Below are positions 1 through 11,900 of a DNA stretch of 64,000 nucleotides, piece after piece. The notes below the pieces were generated by a model, which was not told the origin of the DNA, searched no databases, and worked only from the letters and a program-made list of their open reading frames with translations. How positions within the stretch are numbered: the first letter of the stretch is position 1; each line of letters begins with the position of its first letter. The DNA is from Ryuthela nishihirai (taxonomy: Eukaryota; Arthropoda; Arachnida; Araneae; Heptathelidae), in contig JAWZYU010000028.1 in NCBI GenBank assembly GCA_038380435.1, forward strand, positions 28,442,201-28,506,200, written 5' to 3'. The position numbers were made by a program, and so were the translations under genes.

Positions 1-983
1 TTATCCAGATTTCTATATTTCGCTACGTAAAATTTCAATATTAAACTTGCATTGCAAGAAAACAAATCAGTGAAAACAATTTCAAAAGTAAAAAATAGTT
101 CACATTTTGAAGGTTTGTCTGTATACTATGTAGATTTTTTATTCTACTGTACTTTGTATTTTTCTTGCTTTCCAAACGGGAGTGGGAGTTAACTCTGTCG
201 TAGCGTATCAGGCTCATTGCTTAATATTCTCAGATTCAAATGCGCATTCTGCTTCTGTTGAGATTTTCTCTATTAACTGATGCTTAACCTTAGTAAGAAA
301 GGAGACAACGATGGGCTTGAAAAGACTGCTATTCGTTTGATGGGACTTTAAGTAGTGTATAGTGTGAAGAAGAACCATAACCTGTGCACGTTAAAAACAT
401 CCTAGATGTCTTGACAGAAGGTTCTCAGTTGTCTTCTAACAGCTGTCCAGTGCATATCCTTCGCGTACCAGCCTGAATCCTTTTGACGTGGTAATTTTGC
501 CCATTGTGTGGAAAAAATATGCCTTTCAGAGGTAAAATGACCGTCTTCCCCAACATCATGTTAGCAAGTTAACCGCTATAACATGTTCTACATATCAAAA
601 CTTCAATCAGTGAGATGCCACGGTGTTCAACTCGTTTGATTTTCTTCCTCGTTTGACCCTTTCCATTTGAAGAAAATCAAACGTCGCTAAAACAACTGTA
701 CTTGTTTTAGCGACAGTTCACGGGATTTCTAATAGTGTGCAGTTATGATATTTTTTTTCCAATTCTTCCTAAGATTATTCGTTTTCATACAGCGTCATAA
801 ATAGGTCTCAAAATTAATAATGATATAAACTTGCTTACGTAGTAATTGATCATTTTTTTTCACATTTATCTAATGTAGTGATTGAACATCAGTTATCCGT
901 AGTCGTTTGTCGATTTCTATTCTATAATTCAAGCTCTAAAAGAGGTATAGTCCGTTTAATTACAATCAAGTTATAATAGCCTA
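1..983. other. Intronic or upstream AT-rich sequence, no gene seen
   Basis: Stop codons occur in all frames and no recognisable exon, RNA or element end is visible. The AACS exon that must precede 5792 was looked for here and in 1348-5791 and not found. Confidence 0.4.
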
Positions 984-1347
984 TTTGGGTTGGGTTGTTT
1001 TATCTCTGAGCGGCACGTTTTTGCACACAGTGGGCTAAATGGCCAGGTTACGAGGAACCCGAGGGCTCAGAAAAGGTTGGGGGGAGGGTACCCACTGGAC
1101 AGCTATTAGGAAACTGATAGTAGCCTCCTTTAAAGGTTATCCAAGGTATTCTTTAACGTGCACAGGATATGGCTCTTACGGGGCCACGGCTTTACCTCAT
1201 ATCCAACTGACGGCGGCCATTCGAAGCCCATTGATGTCCCCTACTGATTGTAGGCAGAGTAAGGGTTTTGCCGAGATAAATGTGAACGATGACCCAGATG
1301 CGACTCAAAACTGGGTACTGCAGATTACGAATCTGGCAATAACCTAA
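984..1347 (-). mobile_element. SINE-A copy 1 (tRNA-Thr-like head)
   Basis: On + it begins with GGGTTGGGTTG and the shared block TCTGAGCGGCAC, and ends in a decayed antisense tRNA head (GCAGATTACGAATCTGGC). Flanks AATAGCCTATTTG and AATAACCTAATTG look like a 13-bp target duplication with two mismatches. A 102-codon open frame here is only SINE sequence. Confidence 0.85.
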
Positions 1348-1712
1348 TTGTTTATTATAACTTATTTGGTTATTACAATTCTGTTCTTAAGTCAGTTTAA
1401 TCTCTTAATAGAAAATTCCTTGACATAAGCCTTATTCAAGCAGATTAAATCACCGCTTTCTTCGCTCAAACAGTATAGTAATTGCTGCGAAAACAGGAGA
1501 TTCCGCTTTCGAAAATAAGAGACTACTGGGTGAGAGTTTTTATGTTGCATTAAGCGTAGACCTGCTACGTTATTAAAATTATGCAGAAATGTGGTTGATG
1601 ACTTCTAGTAATTTCATGTAATCCAAATTTCAAATTACTGAATACCAAGGCATTAGAATTTAACAATACTGATTCAGAGGTAATGTTTTGTTATCTTGTA
1701 ACTATTGGAAAG

Positions 1713-2030
1713 TTAGCTGAAAAATTCAGTTTGGGCGGAAGTGGGAATCCAGTTCACAACCTCCTAGAAACGTCAGTTTTCTGTCTTGTTAGCCAGCCTA
1801 GTTAAATCTCAGTTATTGGAAGATTATTAAGATATAGACGGTTTTCGTGTGCCGTTCGCTATTGATAGAGTCGCGAGCATTTTCCAAACGTAGAACTAAC
1901 ATTCAGAGTCTCAGGGCGATTGTGATTGAACTAGATGATATGTTTAGATGATAGTATTAGCATCTGACATGTTTTCAGGTATTTATGGGTTTGGTTCCCA
2001 CTCCCAATGAAACCCAGTTTTTTCAGCTAA
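1713..2030. mobile_element. MITE with about 40-bp inverted termini
   Basis: TTAGCTGAAAAATTCAG...AGTGGGAA on the left pairs with the reverse complement of TTCCCACTCCC...TTTTTTCAGCTAA on the right. The interior encodes nothing. The superfamily is not determined. Confidence 0.6.
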
Positions 2031-2148
2031 ATCCTTAATTCTTACAAAGATGCTTCTTAAATATTACTACTCAATTATTATTTGTTAATTTTTCACTTTC
2101 CTTATATGGAAATACTTGTTGCTGGGAAACTAACTTTAATGAATAATA

Positions 2149-2258
2149 ATAAATAAATACCCCCTCAAGTAGCTGCTTGCCACAGAGATCTGACAGGTGC
2201 CTTTCAGTTTATATGCCATAGTAGAAGGTCTGAGAGGATGGCAGGAAGACTAAACTAC
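2149..2258 (-). mobile_element. SINE-B tail fragment
   Basis: It carries the SINE-B 3' part in reverse: CCCCTCAAGTAGCTGCTTGC, then ATATGCCATAGTAGAAGGTC and GAGAGGATGGCAGG. The tRNA head is missing. An AATAAATAAATA tail precedes it on the + strand. Confidence 0.75.
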
Positions 2259-2311
2259 ACGCAATAGTTTAATCGTTATCAGTTTCATTATTTTCTATTG
2301 TGGTCAAATCC

Positions 2312-2760
2312 ACTAATAAATAAATATCCCCTGTAGCAACTACTTGCTACAGAGGTCTGACAGGGGACTGTCAGTTTATTTACCATAGTAGGTCTGTGAG
2401 AATGGAGGGACCTCGACAGAAAGACAACACAAACATCCATGCCTTACCCGGGACTCGATAAGGATGGCGGGATCTCGGCAGAAAGACAACACAAACATCT
2501 CAGACTTGGCAGAAAGACAACACAAAATCTCAGACTCGGCAGAAAGACAACACAAACATCTCAGACTCGACAGAAAGACAACACAAACATCTCAGACTCG
2601 GCAGAAAGACAACACAAACATCTCAGACTCGGCAGAAAGACAACACAAACATCTCAGACTCGGCAGAAAGACAACACAAACAACCCAGGACTCGAACCCA
2701 GGTCCTTTTGATCAGTAGCCAAGCGTGCTAACCACTTTGACACGGTACTAATCTCGCGTA
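2312..2760 (-). mobile_element. SINE-B copy with internal minisatellite
   Basis: The SINE-B tail (about 2320-2400) and tRNA head (antisense box B GGACTCGAACCCAGGTCC near 2690, then CCAAGCGTGCTAACCAC) flank an expanded segment. Normal copies have one CAGAAA-GACAACAC unit between them; here it is repeated many times (2474-2690). Confidence 0.85.
2474..2690. repeat. 31-bp minisatellite, 7 units
   Basis: CGGCAGAAAGACAACAC recurs with starts at 2479, 2510, 2540, 2571, 2602, 2633 and 2664: spacing 31 bp except one 30-bp step. Because 31 is not a multiple of 3, the array reads open in several frames, giving spurious repetitive 84-90 residue proteins. Confidence 0.92.
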
Positions 2761-3227
2761 CCAATCACGCACGGTACTTGCACGGTAATATTCGTTTTTC
2801 ATATAAATCACGTGAATATAACGGTTAGACATATATGCAATTTAATTAATTTAAATGGGTATTAAAATTAAATTTCGTTATTTTCGTATTAAAATTCTTA
2901 TGAAGAGTAATGTCATATATTCGGAGGAATAAAATAAAGGGAAAAAATTATAATGTTTGAAGAATATATAAAAATAATGCCTAGAAATTGGACTACAAAG
3001 CAACGTAAAGTAACCTGCTCATAACTAAAAACAAATTAAACATACATAGTGAACATAACTGAATATAGAAATTGAGCAGCAATAACGAAATGCTCAAACA
3101 GTTCAGCTGATTTTGTGTCATTTCAGTATGTCATTTCAACAAGAATACCACATCACAATTATTATGTGATTTAAAACTAATTATACTTGTGCTTATTCGA
3201 AGAGAAAATCTCACTCCTCATATCATC
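2761..3227. other. AT-rich intergenic or intronic, nothing recognised
   Basis: No exon, element terminus or RNA gene is visible. Confidence 0.4.
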
Positions 3228-4290
3228 TTATATATAAAGAAGAAAGTTTGTTTGTTTGTTTGTCTGTCAACTGATACTCGGCCCCCAGAAGAGCTAGAGG
3301 CTTCAACCTTTACATGAACGTTCCCTTCATCCACGGGAAGAACATAGGCTATTTGCCTACCCGCTGGGGTAAGCCGAAATTGGGGTGGGCGGGTTTCAAT
3401 TTCTCAAAATTCTCATAGAATAAACAATAACGGTGAAATTTATTCAAATAACTGTTGCCACTTATAAATTTGAAAAAAAAAAAGAATAAACTAATATCTG
3501 ATTTCGCGTGATTAAACATTAAAAGTTGAAAGTTATTCAAAATAACTGTCGCCACCAATAAATTTTAAATAATGAATGTATCAAACTAATTTGTTTCTGA
3601 TTTCGTGTGATAAACTCATTGTTCAGTTTGCTGGATCACGAGTGCGATCATCAGTGGATATTGAAATCGTTCTAATTAAGCACAAGCGGAACACAAAAAT
3701 CTTGGTTGAAATGAAAGCTGCAAAAACTAAATTTATATCAGAAGTTAAAAATCATTAACTTAATTTGAAAAATATGCAAAAGTTAATAAACGTATATCTC
3801 ATAAGTTAATTAATAATTGTTTTAATATTATGTTAAGTAATAGTAATTGTTTTAAATATTATGTTAAGTAATAAGAATTGTTTTGTACCTTTACATTTTT
3901 ATGCTCCTTAGACCAAAGTTAATTTTTTTTTTCTGTAAAGTTACATATACCTGGAAAACTGTATCCGAGGAACTCTGTGAGTGATTTGAAAAGGTCGATT
4001 TTCTGAGCGAGGAAATTTCATTTTTGGTAGACACTTCTGACTTAGGGAGAATTATGGGTACCTCAAACTATATACGTTTCTTTCCTCCCTTAAAAGCGGA
4101 GGCGAAAATTTTAACCGGAGGGGGAGGAGATCGATCGTAATGATTTTTATGCGAAATGAAAGCTTGCGACATAGGGAGTACCATCTACCCCATATTCTAA
4201 AGAGTTTCTTACCCGAGCAACACCTTGTAAATCTGCTAGTGTTATATAAAAGGCGTAATTCCTTGCGGGCGAACACGTCTGACGTCATCG
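3228..4290. repeat. 1-kb repeat R3, copy A
   Basis: It starts with a GTTTGTTTGTTTGTC run and a block containing CCAGAAGAGCTAGAGGC, and ends near CGATCGTAATGATTTTTATG and GAAATGAAAGCTTGCGAC. The same order of blocks recurs at 24262-25335, and the right half at 23560-24237. Copy A has no SINE inserted, so it shows the empty site for copy C. No coding capacity was recognised. Confidence 0.75.
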
Positions 4291-4650
4291 GTGGCAGAAA
4301 TTGACAGTTTCTCCGTGGTTCCGCGGCTGCTTGAACGACTGTCCTGAATTTGTTGAGATGGTCCCTGCTTAGTCTGACCCTCTTGTGGTCGCGGATAGGC
4401 TTCCTAGCTGCCGTGGGTAGGGAGTGATACCTCGAAAGGCGTCTAAGATTTCTGGGGCTCTGTTGTCGACTGCCATGTGAGTGAAGTTACCCATCTACGT
4501 GCGATTGTGAGTGGAAACCCGTAAATGAATTGGCGTTTCCGTTTCCCGCCAAACGTTTGGCGTGGGTATTATTAATTATACAGTAAAACGTGTCATCACT
4601 GTTTTTAAATTGTGGATTGTTTTATTAAATTAAATACTGAGTCCATTTTC

Positions 4651-4745
4651 AGACAGCAGATTCTGCAGTAAGTTGCAGACAGATTCTGCAACTTACTGCA
4701 GATTCTGCAACTCATCATCGACAGCAGATTCTGCAGTAAGTTGCC
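4651..4745. repeat. Cluster of short inverted repeats
   Basis: GCAGATTCTGCAGTAAGTTG occurs directly twice, and its inverse CAACTTACTGCAGATTCTGC lies between them, giving overlapping hairpins. Confidence 0.7.
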
Positions 4746-4867
4746 TGATAACAGAAATTATATTCCTGTGACACTAAATTTTCAGTATTTCTAACTATTC
4801 GAGTTAAAAGTCTTGTTGACTGATTTCATTGTTCGAGTGTAAGTTTCGCACTTGCTACTGTGGCTTT

Positions 4868-5256
4868 GGGTTGTGGGTTGTTTTACCTCTGAGCGGCACT
4901 TTTTTGCACACCATGGACTAAATGGCCAGGTTACATGGACCCCGAAGGTTCAGAGAAGGTTGGGGGAGGGGACCCACTGGAACAGCTGTTGGGAGACAGA
5001 TGGTAGCCTCCTGTCAAGACCATCCAGCATGTTCTTTAACGTGCACAGGCTATGGCTCTCCCGCACATGGGGCCACGGCTTAACGTTCCATCCGACGGAC
5101 GGCGGCATTTCGAAGCCCATAGGTGTCCCCTACTGACCGTGGGCAGGGCGGGGAGGTTTGCGGAGATAAATCTCAACGCTGACCCAGCTGGGACTCGAAC
5201 CCGGGAACTACAGATTACGAGCCTGGCGCGCTACCGACTGAGCCACCCCCGCCCCA
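4868..5256 (-). mobile_element. SINE-A copy 2, well preserved
   Basis: It is full length, from the GGGTTGTGGGTTG tail to the antisense tRNA head (GGGACTCGAACCCGGGAAC, then GCCTGGCGCGCTACCGACTG) and CCCGCCCC. Read on the minus strand the head has box A-like GTGGCTCAGTCGGTAGCGCG, an anticodon loop CTCGTAA as in tRNA-Thr(CGT), and box B GGGTTCGAGTCCC. Confidence 0.92.
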
Positions 5257-5791
5257 CTGTGACGTTTAAATTCCTGGTGAGATCATTTATTCGGATCTCG
5301 TATTACTTACTACCGAGGGGTATTGTCCTGCTGTCCAGTTCGAAATGGACCTAAATTAATGAAAACTTGTTGTTCTTGGCATCTCAAAATCAATTTTCTC
5401 TTCACAAAACATATAAATGTTTTATTCCTTTATTAATATTTTAAAACAACACGATGTCTATATTCAGTAGTAAGAAGATATTTAGCACGCTTTCTTCCAA
5501 AAAAAATAGTCTGGCATGGAAAGGTCTCATATTCCTCTCCTCTTTCGAACATGTGTTATATAATAGTTTCCTTGTTTTATTATTGCATTTATTTGTTTAT
5601 AAACATTCTATCAATATTGGAACATATTTGTTACTCATTATCTTAAACGCCAAAATTAAACAATTCTTCTGATCTTGATTCTATTTATAAAAGAGCTGTT
5701 ATAATTTCCCTGTTTTTTGTTTCTTATTGCTCCGTTACCTTTTATTGTTACTGATTTTACGTTTCTTATTCTTAAACCTTTATTCTTTCAG
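5257..5791. other. Intron sequence before the first visible exon
   Basis: AT-rich. It ends in a long pyrimidine-rich tract and TTCTTTCAG. Nothing else was recognised. Confidence 0.5.
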
Positions 5792-5945
5792 CTGTTTCCT
5801 ACCAGAATTTCTTAACACTGCCAGGCGACAGGACGGGTTAGTGCTTCCGTTAGAGTTCGAACAGCTTCCTTTCAATCATCCGATCTTTATCAGTTATACT
5901 TCTGGAACCGTAGGCACACCTAAAGTTCTCATACATGATAATGGG
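5792..5945 (+). CDS. AACS: AACS-like exon with ATP-binding P-loop
   Basis: The acceptor is a pyrimidine-rich TTCTTTCAG and the donor is GTAAGT at 5946. The exon opens with one base finishing a split codon and then reads 51 codons to phase 0. The peptide contains LEFEQLPFNHPIF, almost identical to the AACS stretch before the nucleotide loop, followed by YTSGTVGTPK (codons 5895-5924), the A3/P-loop of adenylate-forming enzymes. The usual second threonine of SGTTG is valine here. The reading frame stays open on both sides of the exon, which is chance. Confidence 0.85.
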
Positions 5946-8900
5946 GTAAGTGCTATTACATATGAAGGTAACAAAATTAATTCATTTTCGGAGTTATTTA
6001 TTCATGACTTTAATGCATAAAAAAAGTATTTTTTGTTAAATATGAATTAGTAATCATTTATTTTTTTAGTGTGTTTCGCATTCTGCAGAGGTATTCACTA
6101 TAGCATTTGATCTTATAGGTCTGTGATAAATGACGAGAAATAATTTATTTTTGGTTTTTCTGATCCTCAGCATTGCAGAAAAGGTGGACAAATGCAAGTT
6201 AAATCGGATAATTAAGCACTCAATAACGGCTGTTCAGTTTCAAACATTCTTTGAAATTTTTGGAACATTCTACATATACATAGAATTGTAACTTGAAAAA
6301 TTTCGAGCTCTGAGCCCAATAAAGACTTCTTGTCAAAATGTCCTAATCAAACACAACTTTAAAAGCTAAACATCTCTATAACTATGTGACAGAAAGTGGC
6401 CGTCTACAGTATATATGTAAAATTTAATGGGTTCTGAAATATTAATTACTTGGGTGCTTTAACATTACAGGTGCTGCACTCTATTAGGATGACAACAATT
6501 AACCTAAAGTTGAATTAAAAAAAGTGTTATTTAGAAAGTTTTGCCCTCTTGGAACAAGTACAAAAATATTTAATAATTAATTAATAAAAATAAAAAATAT
6601 TTTAATAATTTTACCGGATGTATATTCAGTTAAAAAGGTATGTTCAGAATTTTTGATCCCCTTAGAACAAATACAAAAAACACTTTGTTTTCCAAACAGA
6701 TTTTAGGACTACATTCTGATGTTTTTGTTGTAAGTTGTTGCCAAGTGACAAACAGGAAATGTAATCGATATCATATATATATAGACGATTGTCAGTGATT
6801 GACAGTTGACTGACAGGGGTCACGCTAATTCTAAGTAAGAAACAGAAATGGTATAGGTCTGAAAATTTGCACCAAGTGGTAATTCGGGAAAAATCCGAAA
6901 TTTGACCTGGTCGAGGTCACGTAGAGGTCAAACCTTGATCTACCAGGGCTAGAAACATAAAAATTGAAGGGCGGGTGATGGAAAACGGTGATGGAGTTGA
7001 AATTGGAGGGCTGTAGATGTTGGAAACGTTACGAAATTTCAGAGGTGGAGGAACCTTCGAGTCAAAGGTCAAATTTAGATCTATCGATGATAGAAAGCTG
7101 GAAATTAGTTCCTGGGTTTATTTTAGGCAGTATATCTCTCGGAAATATTGAATTTTGGTTGCGATGGGTTCTTTGAGATCAAAGATCAAATATAAATCTA
7201 TCAATGCCAGATGGTTAATAAATGGTGCCTTGAGGAACTTTAATCGTATCACAACAATGACGACAAGGTGATAAATCTTCCTGCATGCGATAGACATTTA
7301 AAAGATGAGAATTATTTGCCCTACTCTTCTGAACCAATTCGACATCTTATAACTTCGTCAATTCTACAACACTCCTGCTGTTTACCAACACACTCATAAT
7401 TAAATCCATAACGTAAATTTTGGCTGCATTTGGATATAATATCCATCATAGTGGTATATAACATGAGTCTGCAACCTCTTGGAGAGAATGGTATCAGTAT
7501 GAGTAAAACCAAAGGCGAGCACCAAATATTTTCAATGATCTCTCCCCCCCCCCCCCATCGCACCTCCCACCGAAGTAAAAGTATTAATATTGCATTAAAC
7601 CTTTGGAGTCCAACTGTTTATTCCATTGGCAGCGAACAGATGCCGCAATATTTTAATTTAAATAATTCTAAATATTTTTTTAAACATTGCTAGAGAAATG
7701 CAAAATTAAATCATCCTGCTTTAAGAAATAACGTAAAATATCGGTCGTGCTTTGTTTGTTTTTACCTATCTTACTACTGCTTTTCGCTTTAACATTTGTC
7801 GGTTTGTGGATTTGACAAAACTTTGTTCCACCATATCTTTCGAATACGATGGAGAAAATGAAAACGTCTCAAATGAAAGCTTGTGACTCGGGTAGTGTTA
7901 TAGGCTATAAAAAAAATTCACCCAACCATAAAAATTCATTCCCCCTTAAAAAATAGCCGTCCCGTGGCCGAGTAGTTAGCGCGCTTGGCTACTGATCTAA
8001 GTGACCCGGGTTCGAGCCCCGGATATTACTGTCGGATGGACATTAGTATTTTTCTGCTGATGTCCCGCCATCTTCAAAGACCTTCTACTATGGCGTATAA
8101 ACTAACAGGCTCCTTATCTGTGGCAAGCGCAGCTGTTTGAGGGGGGGGGGTTATTTAAAAGACGGAAAAATGTGAATGTCGTTCTATGTCTTCCGAACGC
8201 AAGGCCCTACAGTTACGAGTTAGGTGTCAAATAAAAGCTCATATAATAACCGTCGTAAACTATTTCGAATTTTTCCTCCATTATTACCCCCCCCCCCCTG
8301 ATAAAAAGGGGGGATTTTGCCATAGTTAGACTTTAGCAAGTCATATCTCAAATAAATTAAAGCTTGTGACGCCTCCATTGTCATGGGCTACCTCAAACAC
8401 GACTTCAAAAGGAAGGAAAAGTGTGGTCGACATTTGAGTCATATATCAAATGAAAATATCTGAATATAAGTGTTTTAGTGGAAAAAATATAAATAAATAA
8501 AAATTTGAAAAATACCTATCTTCCTATATAGCCCTAAAAAGGTAAAAAATAAACCTAATGCATATCGATGGACAATCATTAACTTAGTTCGTATTCACTT
8601 CAAAGGAAGACAGGCGCCGATTTACCTACACAACAAGATTGCCGCGCCCTATCTTCCTTTTAAATAAATACGAACTCATTGACTGATTGTATAGGTATAA
8701 GTATTTTTTAATTTATTTTTTCAATTTAAATTTCATTGTCAAATAACTTTGTAAGTTTGACATTAACACTTTCATTTTATGACGAAGTCCTCAAGTCACG
8801 AATGGCAAATGTATTTTTTTCTTTTAGATTTACAAGTTACTGAATTTCGGTATTTGACGCAAACAATATGTAAATGACATTTATGAAACATTACTTATAA

Positions 8901-11900
8901 AGACATAAATGTTATGTTTGTAAATTTCGCAGCTTCGATATTTACTCTTTCGTACAAATATCGCAGTTTGAGAAATAACCGTTAAGTACAGATGTGCAGT
9001 TTTGGTCACTAGCACAAACGTACGTTTCAAAGACGACTGCAAAACTTTTTTATAAATAGTTTGTGCTTCAGTCGTTCAAAACACCCCTGGAAGATAAGAT
9101 GTTAAATATCATTAAAGAGCATAAATACATACTCCGAAACTTGAAGCATTGGGAACGAAAAAGGGAAGGACGATTGCTATTAGCAGCGTTTAAATTTTCG
9201 ATGGACCGACCTTTATTTTATGGTATTAATCTGTGGGATGCGTCAATCTGGTCAGGACATCCTTATGTGCGCTGAATTTTCGAAAATAATTATTCGGCAT
9301 TCCGCGGAAATGGCACTTTATTTTTCTTTGAAATGAATCGAGGTGGTCAACACGAAAATGACAACAAAAATGTTTGATTCGCTACGGTTTTCGAAATGCA
9401 GTCACTTACCTGTATTACGTCATTCCCTAAAAGTTGCATATTGGTCTACACCAACCGCCGCCTCTTCGCCTGTGGATCAAATCGAGAATCTCGCATCACA
9501 TTCCAGCAGTAATCTGCTAACATTGATGGGTTCCATCTTCCTCGATATCTCTTTTCCATTATAACAATTTCCTGATGAAAACGTTCCCCTTGCTCGTCAC
9601 TCATAGCGCCAGTTTTTCGGAAAGAAATCTGAATGAGAACTTAAGAAATGTACTTTCAAAGACATACTGCATCCCAGTTAGTGATATGACGACAACAGTT
9701 CTTCCACGAGATCCTTGTAATTTTCTGCTTTGTTATTCCCTAAGTATCCCGTCGATACCTGTTGGAAGCATGTTATGCTCTCCGTTCATCGCTAGTGACG
9801 ATACGATCAAATCCCTCATCATGTGGCAGTGAGAGAATATCTGGATCGGTAAAGACACCCTCTTTTATCTTTGCATAACTTATATAAATAATCTTGGAAA
9901 TTATCCTGCTTTAAGATAATAAATCTTAATATCCAATCTATAAATATTTAAGATAATTCCAAGATAAATAATCTTGGAATTATATTATAAATCTTGGAAA
10001 TTTCTGTCAAAGGTACAGAAAGGCAGTTTGCGTCTTATCAAAATTGACAAAATTCCTTGACAAAATTCTTCATTAGACTCAATTTTATGTTAAAGGTGGC
10101 AACAAAATCTTCGTGGATTGTACCAGTGGATTATATTGTATATTCTTCTTCTATGGCTCCAGTGATTGTCCATAAGGCTAAATCCTCCCCACGTAATGAG
10201 GTGCTTTGTCTTTGTTATTCTATTCGCCAAAGAAGCAATTGAACTTCTTATATTCGAACTGTAGTCCAATCAAAAGAGCAATGACTTTTAAGTCTGCACA
10301 AATATGCCACTTGTATTTCTCATAGTTTATGTATTGAAGTAATTGTTTCATATTGTTATACGGTTCCTTCATATTAACTACAGGGCCTATTAGAACAGAA
10401 GGCAACACGTTCCCATTGTGTAGAAGAACGGCTTTCTTATCTAATTTCGAGGAATCTATAAATAACCTCCATTTTTCTGGAGTATATGTCACGGGGAGGG
10501 ATGTGAATAAGCCGTTAACATCTTTTCAAGTAACCATGTTACCTACCATGGTAAATAACAATACCAGATTTTTGGCGGCTACGATACACACTTACTTTCA
10601 TATATCTATCAAGGAGATTCCACTGCTGCAGTCTAGATCCTAGAAGTTCCTCCTTGCTCTTGACAGCTCCAGATCTCTAACAAAATCATTCAGCCTATTC
10701 TGCGTGATGAATCTTATGTCGTTGGTATGAAGTCAGGATCTACAGATGCTATTTCCTGTGTTCCTGTTTCTTCCATCTCTTCCTCTTCCTTCTCTGAGTA
10801 CACATCGTAATGTTCTGATGGCTCCGTGACGGCAGATTTTCCCCATGTGGCACTGAGCAGAATGCAGATGGTATGCTGGGGTAGTTTATTCTCTGCTTTT
10901 TCTTTTTAGTATTACTACTTCCTAGAGGAGGTATCATACAAAAGTAACAGTCACTCACGTGATTGGACGGTTCTCGCTATAGGTTATGAATGGCAAATGG
11001 CATCAACCGCCTCTTGACATTTAGCCAGCTGCGACGATGTACTACTGTACAACTATTACATACTACAGTACTGTACATATTAGTTGGGACAATAGGAAAA
11101 TGCAGTAACAAAGACACAACTAAAATATTTATTTGTTTAATAGTGTGCATAGTTAATATTAAATTAACCCCCCTTAGCTTTAATTACTTCTTTTACCCTC
11201 TCAACCATTGATGCCATTAGCTTTCCACACATCTCCTTCACTTCAGGGTCGTGGCACCACACTTTCATGACACTTTCTATCATTTTGGTTTTCGTCGTGC
11301 AATCCATCCTAGATATGCGAGCTTTAATAATGGCCCACAAATTTTCAAGGGGGTTTAGATCGGGTGAATTTCCTGACCACTCCAATACCTTCAAATGTTG
11401 CTGGTTAAAGAAGTTCTTAGCAAGTTTAGAATTTTGGTATGGAGCCAGATCCTGTTGAAATACCCCCTCGCCGTAGGAAACAGCTTCTGCAGGGTTGGAA
11501 CCATTTTCCCCTCCAGAACGCCTATGTACTTTTTGCTGTCCATCATTCCTTTAATGGAGTGAAGCGTCTGTGGCTCAGAAGCTGTGAAACATCCCCAAAA
11601 CATGACCTTGGGTGGGTGTTTGGGGGATTGCTGGATGTGGCCGGACCGAAGAAGTTATCTATATTAACCCCATGAGATGCAATCTCCCTTTTGATGTCTC
11701 CACTGGTCTTCCTCGGGTCTATGATACTAATTCTTCGAATTAGACTATCATCTCTAGGAGTGGTTTTTCTTTTTCTTCCACAATGTCCTTTACGGGACGT
11801 GTCCATGGACCTTATCTCCTTATGCAGCTTCATGATCCGTGAAATGCTGGATTTCCCGACGCCAACTACTTTTGCTATCTGCCTAGCAGTAAGTGAAGTG

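Noticed and set aside
2439..2718. Repetitive 84-90 residue open frames
   Set aside because: They arise from a 31-bp minisatellite that is open in several frames; not proteins.
5190..5256. tRNA-Thr gene on the minus strand
   Set aside because: Box A, anticodon loop and box B are present, but the sequence continues into the SINE-A body and lacks a proper acceptor stem partner.
5727..6020. Whole 97-codon frame as one small gene
   Set aside because: Only 5792-5945 matches AACS; the flanks are intron sequence beyond a good acceptor and donor.
7541..7557. Poly-C runs here and at 8287, 28381 and 52941 as regulatory sites
   Set aside because: They occur at repeat edges and look like simple-sequence growth or assembly noise.
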